Shown: in pieces, positions 43,463 through 56,333 of the stretch
Layout of the letters: every line of letters begins with the position of its first letter
Numbering within the stretch: the first letter of the stretch is position 1
Origin: Trachythela sp. YZ-2020
Taxonomy: Eukaryota > Cnidaria > Anthozoa > Malacalcyonacea > Clavulariidae
Assembly (NCBI GenBank): GCA_016169945.1
Contig: JADLSH010000379.1
Coordinates: 2,074,001-2,138,000 of the forward strand
DNA length: 64,000 nucleotides
Direction: 5' to 3'
Program-made: the position numbers and the translations under genes
Notes under the pieces: model-generated
Told to the model about the DNA's origin: nothing
Seen by the model: the letters and a program-made list of their open reading frames with translations, nothing else
Database searches by the model: none

Positions 43463-46400
43463 CTATTGTTCTTGGCCTCTGCCTCGTCCCCGTCCTCTAC
43501 CAACCGCCTGGGGTGGTCTAGGCCCGGCACCGTAGGGTTTGAACATAGCATTGAGTGGTAGGTTGGGGCATACTGTAGTGCACGATGTACGTCTATCCTG
43601 CGACACTCCACCCTTACATAAACCTCTTCTCCACAATGAGACCAGATCGTCGTATTCTTTACCGTTATATGAAATTTTGCCAGTTGCTGGGTTACCCTAG
43701 AACAAAAAGACAATTTTTATAGTAGGGGTACGCAGGTGGCAGATGCGGTTAGGGCGTTGTCCCTTACCCGCTGCGTTGTAGAACAATGGAGAAAATTACC
43801 TCCAGAAGTACATGTTCTGTGCCATTGTCTGTTTTTAAACAAACTACAAATGATCCCGTTTCAGCAAAGGTTGAACTAAATCTGATCAAGTATGTTCCAC
43901 TTTTCTCCGCGTTTCCGATAACCTGGTCCGCTTCTTCTTTGGTCATATAACCAGCAAAGAAGCTGGATGTAAAATGAGAAAACAATGAATTATATTTACA
44001 AAGACAAACAACTAGTTTTTAACTCTAAACTTTGATGCCTATGATCATCTTAACAGATGTATTGTAACGTTAAGCAGTTTCAAATTCGATCCCTTCTTGG
44101 ATAGGTATGGGGCTTCGGTGGCGCAATCGTCAGAGCACGCGCCTTTCACCTCTGATATCGTGGGTTCGAGTCCCGTTGGGGACGACTTATGATACCTATG
44201 TGAAAAGAGTTAGTCAACGCTCTGCCGAAAGTCGTGGGTTTTCTCCGGGTACTCCGGTTTCCTCCCACAGGGAATGTTGACAGGGTGGGTTGGGTTTAAC
44301 CCCTAACTGGCCCTTCCACCGTAGCTGTGCTCCGTGATGGCGAGCAAAAGGTGGCTGCCATATGCGCGCCTAGAAAGCCTTCGACTTGGTCACGTTGAGC
44401 TGTGTCTTTCGCAATTCAGCTTAGCTCTCAGCTGCAATTAAGTAAGGATAATAAGCACACCCCCTTACTTATTCTTTAATTATTTCAGGAGAAAACTCGA
44501 TAAAAAGAAATTTTGAGTCGACAAAAGATTAATAACTGCTCTCATAATATTAGGATATTTACGAACATAACAGATTAACATTATTTACTAGTATAAAACA
44601 CTTATAAAAATAGTGTTAAATATAAAGTTAACTATACCTTATAGACTAACAGATTATTAACAATTTTAAGTGAGTCAAGAGATTAGGGTACCTGTGTGGT
44701 CCAGTAGTATCCTTGTAGGTTGTGGAATCTTTTATCAATTGCGCGATCTGAAATTTGAAAAAAATATACTGTATATAGGAATTTCGAAATGACAGCTATT
44801 GTAAATCAATGATGGTGAATATTTATACTGAACGAGAACCGTCTCTGCAGTTTTTGCATAGAAATAAATACCTTCCAAAAGAGGCCATCCTTGCCAGTTT
44901 TAACTGGACCAAACCAGGCCACTAGGTTGGCAAAATCACGATCGTGTACAAATTTATTGTGCCGCTCCTCTATAAATGTTGAAAAATTGAGAGATTGGTA
45001 GAAACGCTATTGATTCAAATAGGGCTCAACTAACATAGTCGGATCTCAATCCGATTCACATTTTCCAAAGTGAGCGAAAATGCAATCTACGTTGCAATTA
45101 AAGTTGTTGTACACATCTAAAGTTGTATATTATCAGCGTTGTTCCAATGTTCAGACCGACAGTGGTTTTGAACTTACCGTAAGGATCAATCTTTAGCACA
45201 TAACATATAAATCTCATGACTTGGCTCTGCATACTTTCTTTACTAAAGTCCTTTTTAAAGACTTCCTCTACTTGTTTCCATTCCTGGAAATTTTAACAAT
45301 CAGATTAACCATTAATCTATTAACACTTTCCCCATGAAGAGTAACATCATCAGACGTTAGACAGAGACCACGTTAGGGCACATTGCTGGACGTTTTAATT
45401 AGTTGGTGTGATGATGATTCTGTAACATGAACGTACGATGCCAGTGTAGGTAGCATCTATACAATAAGCTTTGGGTTTTTTGGATCAATCTACAATATGG
45501 CAACCAGGGTACCTGAAAAATACAACAAGAACTTCGACGTTTCGAGCGAAAGCCCTTCGTCTGGAGGTTAGTTGATCCTAAAGACACGAAGCTTATTCTG
45601 TGACAGGATTGAATAATGAAATATAACCAACGTCTTACGTACAGTAAAGCCCCACATAAAAGAACCAGTGAATTTTGACTTCAGGCTGAAGTGGTTCTTA
45701 TATAACGGGTACTTAGAAAGAAACCAGGCTGAAGTGGTTCTTAACTGGTTCTTATTTCCAGTCAAAAACAATTGTTCCTGGTTTAGAGTTTTAAACCTCT
45801 TGAGTGAACAAAGGGCCATCATGATGTAAGTTTTTTGAATATAGTTATTCAAGTTGAATTATGTTGTGAATTGATTGCTGTTTTGATCCAATAAATGCAT
45901 GCATGTGATTGAAAGACATAATTCCTGCTAGCAAGATTACAGTATTTTGTTTTCTTCCTAGTACCTGCTTACTAATTCAGCTAAAAGTTTAATAAGGTTT
46001 TTTAAGAACCAGTTTCATTTGTCAGCCTGAAGTGGTTTTTGTATTTTGGGTGCTTAATTGCCCAAATTTCAGGCTGGTGGTTCTTAACCCACTGGTTCTT
46101 TTATGCGGGACTTTACTGTAGTAGTCCTTGTAATTTTCATTGATAATTAATTAAGAAAATACGGAGGAAATCATGAGCTGTTGGACCTGACAATCATAAA
46201 ATCCTGCTGGTTAACATAAACTATATGTTTTCATCAAGGTATATTTCGGTTCGAGTTGTATATCTTATACAACACGTTCTCATGCTGTATTACAACAGTC
46301 AATATCTTGGGTTTTTAACACGTTCCTAGTTCTGTTTGATATGAAGTTGGATAAGTTGACAATGTTTGTTTTAAGATTGCAGTTCACAGAATTTGGGTTT

Positions 46401-49400
46401 GCCCTTTACCTTTCTTGTTGATCCGGGCTTTGGAGGAATTTCATGCCAAAAATTAGTAGATTCAGATGAGTGAAAATTTAGCGTTGATTTTAAACCACGA
46501 GCTAAAAACGAAATTGGATGCAGCATATGAGCATATGTGATACAGCGTTATGTTTAATAAATAATAACAAATGAATAGTTAGACTATCATAAATAACATA
46601 ATATATGATAAAGAACCTAAATCGTCATCAGTGTTTTGTTTTGCGAATGAACCAGTCTTTGGTCTAAAAGATAAAATATTGATTTAAGTATCATGTATAA
46701 AATATTATCAAATACATCCAATATAAATTACCTTGACTGTATAGGTTGTGAATGAGTACTGCCAAGTCCAGAGTCACTTCGCTATAAGAAATTACAAACA
46801 GAACATTTTTCAATTTCAGTCAGTTGGTCGGTCAGTCCTCTGTCGGTTGGTTGGTTGGTCTGTCAGTCAATCAGTTGGTTGGTCGGTCAGTTGGTCGGTC
46901 AGTTGGTTGGTCGGTCAGTTGGTCGGTCAGCCCTCTGTCGGGTGGTTGGTCGGTCAGTCCTCTGTCGGTTCTTTGGTCGGTCAGTTGGTCGGTCGGTCAG
47001 TCCTCTGTCGGTTCGTTGGTCGGTCAGTTGGTCGGTCAGCCCTCTGTCGGTTGGTTGGTCTGTCAGTCGGTTGGTCTGTCAGTCACTTGGTTGGTTGGGT
47101 TTTCCATCAGTCAGTTTGCCACTCCGTCAGTCGGTTGGTTAGTCAGGCAGTAAATGAGTTAGTAACTATAGTTGGCAAAAGTAATGAAAACAAATCAACA
47201 ATGTTATTGTGTGTATAAGCACCTTACCTCAGCACTCTCAGGTGTGCCAGAATCTGTATGAAAAGAGAGAATGCAGTAATTACATTACAATATTCAGCTC
47301 ACTTCCCATTGGGGCTTTTCAGTGACCGACAGCTAACCTCTATTATGTACTTAGCCTACAACATATTTATTTTTACAATAATTGTGATAATACCACCCAG
47401 TCAACTTTCTCTGTGGGAGGAAACCAGAGTGCCCGGAGAAAACCCACGACTTTCGACAGAGCGTTGACTTACTCTTTTCACATGAGTGTAAAGTCCTCAA
47501 CGAGAATCGAACTCAAGACTCAGAGGTGAAAGGTGCTTGCTCTGACAACTGCGCCACCGAAGCCCCGTCTCAGTAACTGTCCCAGATTTAACAGAATGTT
47601 GTACATCAGTACATCAGTACATGCACATTGATTGTATCATACATCCAGTATATTTTGCATTACAGGATAAAAATTTAGTATGTAAATTTCATGTTACCTT
47701 TGAAAGGACTTTTTGGTGTGTTAGGAGATGCAATGAATTCGCTGTATAAAATTGAAAATATCATTTAATTTTCATAACACATTGTTAGAGCAACATTAAT
47801 CAATCATATTATTTGCACTGATGATGAACTGGGCTACATTAATCATGGTGAGGTCGAATAACGTTATCTTTAACAGTTTAATATATTTCTGGACATTTGC
47901 AGACTTGATGAAATATAATATGGTGATGCCTTTGAATTAAATATGCATATACCTAGTAGATGAATTTCCACTAACAGGGGTTGATTCTTGGCTTGGGTTT
48001 TTTAAGCTTTGATACTTTTCTCTCTTTTCTGTTGCTCCTAAATCTACAAATAGAATAGTCAGTCAATTAGTCTGTCATTCAGTTGGTTGGTTAGTCAGTC
48101 GGTTTGTTAGTCAGTCAATCAGCTATTTAGACAGGCAGTAGGTCGGTTGGTTATGTGGTCATTGAGTTAGTAGCTCTTTGCAATACATTCAAAACCCATT
48201 AACTGCCAACACCTTTAAAACATTAAGTTCTGTTCTAACATACCAGATTTTTTACAAATATTATCATAAAAAATGTTCAGCACATCATGTCGATCCATTT
48301 GATATAAAACTTGTAGAAGTTGTGTGATTTTTAGGTTGGATATTTCCTGGAATACTTTTTCAGTTGGGTCTTCTTTATAATCTTTTTCAACTTTTTCTAT
48401 GGTTGTTGGTTTAACACCCATCCTTGATGCAACACCACGCCAGTCCATTCGATTTTCCTTTGTTGTATCAAGAGACTCTTTGACCTCCTCTTTTATATGA
48501 TACGGTAAATCCGATATTGTATCATAGATCTTTGTTCTTTTCTAAAGAAAATGTAGTTATGGAAAAATACAAATAGTCAGGTGGGATTCATTCAAATTAG
48601 TGGTATCTTGCAGCAGATGGCAAAGTATAAGAAGAGAGATTAAGGTTAATATTTTTGCTCTTATAATATACTGTATATAAATTGTCAACACTTTCGAAGT
48701 TGACCACCTCTGTTGCCTCATTGTCAAAACACACTTCTTAGCCATGCAATATATTGTGAGTTGAATATTAGTTTTTTTACCAGAATTTCATCATAACGAG
48801 TAAAATCCACACTCCCTTGTCGTGGAATTGTCAAATAAGGAGGCCTGTTATAAAACAATTGTCACAAGTTAGTGTGTTGCTCAAGGTTACTGTCCTGTTT
48901 AGTCACTTTGCATATATTTTGGTATAAAACATATATGGAAAAATTAATACCTTTTAGGTGACATATCAGGTGTGTCATCTAACGCAGGTGGAGAATGTCT
49001 GTCTCTCTGTAATTAACCATGAAATGAAAACTTCAGTGACTTTAGTAAATCAAGGTGTGTCTATTGTCATTAACCAATTAACACCCAACACTTTCTGTGT
49101 GATGATGTTAGCCAGAGCAAAATAACAAAGAAAAGGGCAAATTGCAACTCCATTTCAGCTAGGTCAACTAACATTTGACATCATAAAAAGTTCAACTCAC
49201 AATCACCTGTATTGGGTATTGATTGCCATTTGGATCAAAACTGAAATGTTCACCATCTAAAATGAAGAGTACTCTTACAACAATGGATCAAGGCTCTGCC
49301 CATGGTGGACGGAAGTGCCCAATGCTCAGTGCAGTCCCACACTCACACCAACACAGACTCGAAAAGTATCACATGTGTGACAAGGAATTTCACATCTATA

Positions 49401-50305
49401 GTGCATTTTGTTGATGTAAACAATATTGACAGATATTTAGTGTATTCAAAAACAGAGTGTCTTTAATATTGGCTAGGAGATACCCAGCATTCACTTGGTC
49501 CTGGGCAGAACCATATGGTCGCATATGATGAGAGAGTGACATGCATTGCGACTTGACTATAACTCATGGACAGTCGTTGTGGGTGATGTCACTACAGTTA
49601 GGATTAGGTTAAGATCAACAAACCCACAACAAACATGTGTGAGGTAGTCAACCGCCATGCATTGGGGGCTGAAAGGAGCAACACGTAATAATGAGACTGG
49701 AGAAGGCAAATGAGCTAGCTAGATCCTAGCAGAGTCAAACAGTCCAAATTTTCATGTTTTAAAATTGGAAAGATTTGCAAAAGAGTGCTAAACTTATGCA
49801 ATCCAAATCAAAGCTAGGGATTACTTATATTTGTGTTCTTGTTCAGTTCATTATATTCTGGGGCAAGGGGTATTTCTACCTTAATTATAAAGGGTAAAAA
49901 TGAAGGGCTTATGCTTTTAAACACCATCTTATTGAACAGGTTTTGAGTGTCAGTTATGACAATTATGTATCATGATACCATATAAAAAGTTTTCGTGGAA
50001 AAGCTAAACCCCTAATACGCTCTATAATTCAATATCTCGAAACCTTTTAAGGAAAGAAGCGTAAATATTAAGCTTCCTTTGGAAAAATGCGGTAATTTTT
50101 AAAGTATTGTTGTAGTATTAATTGTTTTAATTAAACTTGCTTGCAAACTGTTGTTGCTTTGCATCCAATTAGCAACGCTCGATCGGTTACTGCTTAATAT
50201 AAATTTCATAGTATAATATATAGTTGGCATTATTTACTATAGTATTCCTATGAGATTTGACTATCTATTGTAAACAGTCGTATATAATAGCTTACCTGAA
50301 GACAT
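43463..50305 (-). CDS. Death domain + SH2 adaptor protein
   Basis: Exons (minus) 49240-49207, 49006-48951, 48844-48781, 48541-48244, 48037-47953, 47741-47698, 47253-47228, 46781-46732, 46663-46617, 46501-46410, 45283-45178, 44969-44872, 44747-44692, 43962-43800, 43696-43463 join in one frame for 483 codons; a short first exon near 50296-50305 (ATG, then tcttcag|gtaagc) is suggested, but its phase does not fit. Order: N-terminal Pro/Asp segment, death domain (MDWRGVASRMGVKPTTIEKV through YQMDRHDVLNIFYDNI), a Ser/Thr/Pro-rich linker, a helical segment with WFGPVKTG as in STAT/Cbl-like SH2 linkers, an SH2 domain (GYMTKEEADQVIGNAEKSGT then YLIRFSS with the phosphotyrosine-binding Arg), and an Arg-Gly tail (VGRGRGRGRGQEQ). 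It has no kinase or DNA-binding domain. It could link death-fold receptor complexes to tyrosine phosphorylation; this is inference. Head-to-head with TAF6L. Confidence 0.85.
44109..44460 (+). repeat. tRNA-derived SINE (family A) with conserved central domain
   Basis: tRNA-like head: A box ggtggcgcaatcgtcagagc, B box gtgggttcgagtcccgttgg. The body contains gttttctccgggtactccgg plus tttcctccca, a word that recurs in SINEs of many invertebrates (Nin/Meta-type central domain, from memory). Intron of the death/SH2 gene. The missing cloverleaf symmetry argues against a functional tRNA. Confidence 0.8.
45430..45570. repeat. Dispersed repeat unit (acttcgacgtttcgagc family)
   Basis: ccagtgtaggtagcatctat, then tacctgaaaaatacaacaag plus aacttcgacgtttcgagcga, as in 8198-8890 and 18351-18525. 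Confidence 0.75.
46820..47160. repeat. GGTCGGTCAGTTGGTC minisatellite
   Basis: About 340 bp of variants of ggtcggtcagttggtcggtc with interspersed cctctgtcggtt blocks, in an intron of the death/SH2 gene. A smaller relative lies at 48055-48160. Reading frames rich in Ser-Val-Gly-Trp are artefacts. Confidence 0.93.
47392..47570 (-). repeat. tRNA-derived SINE (family A), minus orientation
   Basis: Reverse copy of the 44109 element: ctctgtgggaggaaaccaga plus gtgcccggagaaaaccc, then cgagaatcgaactcaagact (B box) and gacaactgcgccaccgaagc (A box). Confidence 0.8.
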
Positions 50306-51166
50306 AGTGAAGTGAAAAACTACAAAAACAACAACCACAAATCAGTTGGATTAATGAGTTATATTTTGAAAGCCGTGTCTAAGTAGCCTATAAAAGGGCA
50401 TAAAATACGATAATGACAACACATTCTTGAACTTTTATTTCATGCTTCAAAGCATGACTAAGTCTCGTGCAAAGAATGGTGAATTGAGCATTTTTCGAGT
50501 ATTTAACAATCAAAAAGTGTGAACTTACGTTTTAAGATGCACGCGTTCTGTGTATGAGGTGTTAATAAGCACGCCAAGCCTATTTTGCAAGAAATAAGCT
50601 ACCTTTTTCCTAGAATTTGGCACACAGGAAGTTGTAACTTAATAACAATGAGAATTGATGCTTGGGTATCGAATTTCAATGGAATTTGTATAATTTTCAC
50701 GCTAGTATTACATTTACAGAAATGGTTTGGGTAAAATTCAGGATCTAGGTAAAAATGATGCAGAAAATATCGTATATTTTGATGTTTTTAAATGCATTTA
50801 AAAGTATCAAATTATTTCCATAAAATGTATATCTGTAAACAAAAATGGCAGAGTCGCCAAAGCCGTGCCTCCAGTTCATTACAACAAATTTCCTTAGCTA
50901 GAAATATATAATGTAAATTTCCTCAGGTTACCTCAGGTTTAAAATTTGGAATTTACGAGTTTTACGAACTGTACAGATTTGTCCAAGCATAATATTATTA
51001 AGGGCGTCTTTTTACACATTTACGTACTAATGAAAAATGTAGATTTTGATCAATTTCCATTTTCCAATTGTGTCAGAAGCGTCACGTAGCCCCTTTAAGT
51101 TGAAATATCCATATTAGCATGTAACATGAAGTTTTGAGTTTTGACAATCTCATTCGAAAATTCAAA
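50306..51166. other. Death-SH2 / TAF6L divergent intergenic region
   Basis: About 860 bp, AT-rich, probably holding both promoters. No repeat or coding feature recognised. Confidence 0.5.
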
Positions 51167-54100
51167 ATGGCGAAGCGCGCAGGAGTGGAAAATCAGTTTT
51201 GCGTTGTGCCGAGAAAGTCTATAAAGCTTCTTGGTGAATCAGTCGGTATTAGTTATTTATCCAGCGAAGTTGCTGCTACATTGGCTGAAGATGCCTCTTA
51301 TAGAATACGTCAAACTGTTCAGGTATAAAATATATAAAATGTTATTAAAAGATAGATTTTTAGCCCATAATCTGTTATAGTGTTAATACTACATGATGAT
51401 ACCAATTAGTTGACCCTTTTCTGTTATGTTTATCTAACAAACAGAGTGCCAACCAGTTTGTTAAACACAGTAAAAGAGATCACATGACTGGAGAAGATAT
51501 AAACAGGGCGTTATTTTGGAGTCATGTTGAGGTAAGCAATGATGTATTATCTGGTCCGAAATAACATGCAGTGTTCTAAGCGTGAGTGTGACTACATTCC
51601 TGTGCCTATCACTGTTAAAATATGAACGTATTACAAGCTAATGACAGCACAATTGCCTGAATTGCCCACAGACCAAGCAGATGTTGCCATTCCCAGAATG
51701 TTGATTTTATGATGTTAGAAATGCAGTTATTAACATTTCTGAAGCAATGTAGTCACATTCCTGAATGTTTTGGCATGGAAACATGGCATACTATTTTGAA
51801 CCAGATGATGCATCTCAATAAAAGTATTCTACAATAAGCTGTTGTGATTGGATCAAAATTGCATGATAAAGATTACGATAGCATGGGAGGGGAAAACACT
51901 GCTGCCTGTATTAGGCAGCCACTTCGTACAGAGAATATGCACAGCCTAAAATTACGTTTAACATGTAAAAGTCGAGCATTACTTTTCCAGCCAATTTATG
52001 GATATGGTTCAAAGAACAGCAATATATTCAGTAGCATATCAACAAAGGATGGAGATCTATTTTTTCATGAAGATAAAGAAATCAATTTAAGGGAACTTGC
52101 ATTCTCAAAGGGATTCTCTTCATTAAGCGACCTTGGCAGCTGTGAAATCAATGTTGAAGGTAATCGTCATTCACAAGGATGGCCCTTGCCGGACTCTAGG
52201 AAGAACAGTTTAGAACTGATAGAGCTATATCCAGTAAATAACTAAAGCTAGTTTAGTTTAGGTGTTCTCCTGCAGTAACACTGAACTGATAAGGGAAGCC
52301 TCTTACCTGACCTCTAGGGATAACAGTTTAGAACTGATCAAGCTGGTATAAATATTATCAGCTTAGTTTCAGACAATGTTAATGTTTCTTAAAATAGGAC
52401 TAGTCATGCTATATTTTTCTTAATTTTTAGTTTCAGTGCTGGATAAGACATGTCCGAGTAAAAGTGATGGTCAAGCACAAGGTACCTTGAAATTAAAGTG
52501 AACTAAGCGTTTGAAATCCATGAATTACTTTGTGATACACATAATCTATAAAAATATGAACTAATTTTAATTTAATTTAAGTACTATTTAAAACACGAGC
52601 AGGAGTGCTTTATCAGTGCACAGCACGAGTGTTTTATATCTGATAAAGCACGAACTGCGAGTGTTTTAAATGGCTTAAAAAACGACCCATCTTATGAGTT
52701 CATTGGCGAAGTAATTTTAAAAATAAACATTGTCTAAGCCGAGAAAATCAAAGCTAAAGTTTATGTAAATTAACATGATTTTTTATCACATACAAAACCA
52801 CTGACACGGTAGTGATTACCTTGAATTATTAATGAGTTTTTTTAATTTAATTTAACTCTTTAAGGCGATGCTCAGCCATCATCTGCCAAACATCCTGAAT
52901 TTGATAGTCTTAATCCAGTAAGTCAATTTTATCCTGCAATGTGTCTGCATGTGACCTTGTGCATATTTAATAACTTACTGTCTTTTGTTTTAAAAGGTTT
53001 TAAAATCCTACTATAACCAAGTGACAAGAAATATTATCACTGCTGATGATAAAACAGTTAAGGTACCTGAACAAATTGTTTGTAAATTGTAATTATGAAA
53101 AAATACTGTTTTCATGTAACTTGATTCAAAATTTACTTTTCACTAAATTTAGATCATTCTTGATGATGTGAGAGCAAATGCAAGAGTCCAAATTCTTCTT
53201 CCGTATTTGGTTAATTTTATGACAACTGCAGTAAGTTTTTCACTTGTTCAGTCGTAATCCATGATCTCTCTAAGTAATACTGTAAGCTGCAGAAAAAGAT
53301 TAAAACCCTTTGACATTTCTAGCAAAGATCTTTCGTCAAGAGCTTAGATTCACGAATGGCCTTTGCTCGTACGTTGAAGTGTTTTAAAATTTATCAGGTA
53401 GTTCCAACAAAGACCACGTCCACAGCTTATCGTAGAATATTACAGTACCTACACTGAACAATAAGATATTCATTCTTACTTATTGCATATTTCTCAGATG
53501 CAGTCTCTGAGTGAGGATATTCTCAAACTTTTGAGAGTATTTGATCTTATCAAAGCTTTGGTAGACAACAAGCATCTTTATCTAGAACCTTATGTAAGTA
53601 ATGAAAACTTGGCCTACAAAGTAGTTTTTTTGTGTTATTTATCGTAATTATAATTAGGTAAAACTTGCAACCTCCATATACTGTAGGTTGTTCAACTAGT
53701 AAGAGCAGTGATGTACTGTCTAATTGAAAAGCCTTCCTCCAAAATTTCCACAAGCTGGCTAGATGACTGGGTCTTACGAAACAGAGCAGCTCAGACGCTT
53801 TGTCATATCGATAGGTACGTTTATTGTGATATAATGGGTGTTGTGCAACCAGGATTCGATTCCTGCAGTATGATTATTATTTTTATAGTAACACTGGATC
53901 AATAGATTTCGGACTTCTTAGCAAAACAGTTCAGGACTAACAGAGCTATCTACTGTAGTATGAATAAAGTTAGTGTAGTTTGGATTCTCTCCTGTAGTAA
54001 CACTGTTCAAAACAATTAGGAATGCCCCTTACTGGACCTCTAGCAGGGGCGTAGGAAGCAAGGGGGCGGGGGAGGGTGCGGTCCCCCCCAATATTTTATA

Positions 54101-55967
54101 AAGGGGGGCCGGAATAGGTTTCAGCCCCCTCAAAAATAATTGAATTTTAAAAAATTTGCAGCAAATAGCATAGAGACTCACAAATCATAATGAAATAATT
54201 AATGAAAGAGCTTAACGAAAGAGGTAGAGAAGACTCTGAAAATGCCGTTTGTGATGTCAAAATTTTTCCGCTCGGCGCCAACCATGATGGCGCCAACCTT
54301 GTGAGGGCACCCCCCCCCCAAGTTTAACAAGCTTTCTACGCCTCTGACCTCCAGGAAGAACAGTTTAGAACTGATAGAGCTATCCAGTATTAATAAAGTT
54401 AATTATCTTTTTCTAGAAAATGTAATAATGCTGGCAATTTTCTTCACCTCCAACTATTACGAACGTTTAAAGATATTTACCACGCTATCGATCGACCCTT
54501 GCATTGTCAATATGGAGCGATTACTGGCATGGCCATGCTTGGAGGCGATGTAAGTCAAACTTTTGCAAGTGTGAAATCATTCAAACTTTTGAATGTGTTG
54601 CGAAAAGCGGTTAAAATTTGGATGTTGTTTAAAATTTCGTTTCTCTTAGGCTACAGAACAAACCATTTTCCCTCACTTGAGAGAGTTCTGTGAAAATTTA
54701 GTCGGTTTCCAGGAAAATGATCCAGCATCAGAGAAACTGATTGAAATTCTTCATATTTTGGACATTTTGAAGGTATATGTGTTGATTATAGTAGTTCCTG
54801 GATTGTTAACTATATATAATTTACAAATGCACATTCTATGCAAGACCATAGTGTGCGATTGTAGGTTTCAGTAAACCTCCAATTTAAAAGTATCAAACGT
54901 GTAGAGTTTTATACAGATTTTTCTTCTTGGCATTTCGTTCGATAGGACTAATAGTAGAAGGTGTTAGTAGATGGAATACTCGAACGAAAATTTATATACA
55001 TTTTTAGACCTAGCCAGGAACAGTTGTGAAAAATGCAACTTAGGCCCTCTGGCAGGGATTACGAACTTGCGGTTGATGCTCAGTAACTGGACTCTGTAGC
55101 TCATTTGGTTAGAGCGCTGCACCGGAATCGCAGGGCCGCAGGTTCGATTTTTCGCAACTGCTCCTGACTAGGTCTAAAAAATGTATATAAATTTTCGTTC
55201 GAGCATTCCATCTACAAACACCTACTATTAGAGTTTTCTACAACCTGCGCCTGGTTGTTCACCATCTGCTGCACGATAATGATTACGATAGTGACTTGAT
55301 TATATCTACCACATTATAGATAAGTACGATGTTTGTATTTCGTAACAAATTGAGAACCATTGCTATGGTTCTTGAAAAGCAAAACCAACTACAGAAGACC
55401 AGAGGTAATAAAAATACCACAAATGCCACGGACAGTACTTATAGATCAAGTCTGGTGGACCAGAAACAATGGAACAAAAACATCCTTGGATGGTATAAAC
55501 AAATGTACGATGCTATTGGCGATGCTTTGGTGTTATTTCTCGGAAATGTGGAAGATTATGAGAATTTTACTCTGTCTAGGCCAGGCCCGGTAACTCAATC
55601 TCGTTCCTCTACGCTCAATCAGTCAAGATTACAATATATACGAAAAATTATCCAAAATGCTCTAGACACTCGAGGGCAAACGTCTTCGCCCTCCCTGGCA
55701 TTTTCTTTGCCGCAAGGAGAGAAAACTAGACGAATTAATGAACTTTCTATGTCGGCTGAAATGAGTCACAAGCAATCAGCGTATTTGAATGCTAATTTTC
55801 TTGACAGGGAAAACAGTGAATTCCGGTTTCAAAACTTGCTTGAAAACTCCATAACAAGACCAAACCAGAGTTTTGATTTGAAACGGAATATAGGTAGATT
55901 ATCATGTCTTGGTGCAAAGAGGACATCGTTTAGGAAGACAATAGCGTTGTTAACTTTGCCTTTGTAA
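51167..55967 (+). CDS. TAF6L: TAF6L (TAF6-like subunit of PCAF/SAGA complex)
   Basis: Twelve exons in phase: 51167-51322, 51445-51531, 51991-52159, 52431-52481, 52865-52917, 52997-53062, 53153-53230, 53498-53593, 53687-53814, 54417-54549, 54650-54772, 55320-55967; 595 residues (human about 620). N-terminal histone fold (PRKSIKLLGESVGISYLSSE, then LAEDASYRIRQTVQ and NRALFWSHVE), a YGYGS segment, LFFHEDKEINLRELAFS, then HEAT-type helices (VQILLPYLVNFM, DDWVLRNRAAQTLCHIDR, CQYGAITGMAMLGGD). The last large exon is a disordered Ser-rich tail ending in Leu-Pro-Leu. The histone-fold and HEDKEINLREL wording and the Leu-Pro-Leu end fit TAF6L better than TAF6. The family is a scaffold of histone acetyltransferase co-activator complexes. 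Introns carry a hAT-like MITE and SINEs. Confidence 0.93.
52180..52390. repeat. Dispersed repeat (gtttagaactgatagagct family)
   Basis: Words ttagaactgatagagctat and tgttctcctgcagtaacact appear in tandem here and again at 53880-54030, 54347-54412, 7715-7850, and in fragments at 5085-5140 and 9770-9860. Confidence 0.7.
53290..53465. repeat. Dispersed repeat unit in TAF6L intron
   Basis: Inverted relative of the 8198 family: tttatcaggtagttccaaca, then cacagcttatcgtagaatat plus tacagtacctacactg, next to a small hairpin gcaaagatctttcgtca. Confidence 0.7.
54044..54346. mobile_element. hAT-like MITE with 8-bp target duplication
   Basis: TIRs caggggcgtaggaagc and gctttctacgcctctg, flanked by acctctag / acctccag (one mismatch). 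Interior has ggcgccaaccatgatggcgc and long C and G runs. A related sequence (agcggcgtagaaggattg, gcgccaccatggttggcgcc) is at 58700-58780. Confidence 0.75.
54940..55235. repeat. Inverted pair of SINE family C copies
   Basis: 55085-55235 (+): A box ctgtagctcatttggttaga, B box gccgcaggttcgatttttcg, tail ctcctgactaggtctaaaaa and ttttcgttcgagcattccat. 54940-55075 (-) is the reverse of the tail and body (gatggaatactcgaacgaaa, ttttagacctagccaggaac). The two lie head to head in the last TAF6L intron. Confidence 0.8.
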
Positions 55968-56333
55968 TTTTTAAAAAGTTTCATGTTTAGTAAATAGACA
56001 TCACATTTTCGCTCAAATTATTAATATTTATTCCATGCACATTGGAAAAAGACTTCAATAAACCACATACAATATTTTTTCGATTATTACATTATTATAA
56101 TTATATTTTTGGTAAGAAAAACAAGTAGTGTTCGCGAGAACAAATTTCAGAAGACTTAACTGCAGGACGAGAAACTTTATCGTGTTACGAATAGTTTTAC
56201 AAAAAGCTTTTACATACATGACTTAATTTGAATAAATTATAACCACAAATGTTCATCAGACTGTAAATTTTAATCCCTAAATTGTTCGCTACACCCCTCA
56301 TTAAAGGTAATTAAACTGAAATTTTGGAAATAT
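55968..56333. other. TAF6L-SIX3/6 convergent intergenic region
   Basis: 3' UTRs of both genes, AT-rich; an aataaa word at about 56057. Nothing else recognised. Confidence 0.5.

Noticed and set aside
44109..44185. tRNA gene candidate with good A and B boxes
   Set aside because: No proper cloverleaf pairing, followed by a SINE body, with a reverse copy at 47392-47570; it is a SINE head.
46748..47218. Three overlapping frames rich in Ser, Val, Gly and Trp
   Set aside because: Artefact of the GGTCGGTCAGTTGGTC minisatellite in an intron.
49223..49414. 63-codon plus-strand frame inside the death-SH2 gene
   Set aside because: Intronic on the opposite strand; no motif, no splice logic.
55088..55165. 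tRNA-like sequence (gtagctcatttggttagagc)
   Set aside because: Continues into a repeat tail shared with other copies (57785, 12225); a SINE rather than a tRNA gene.
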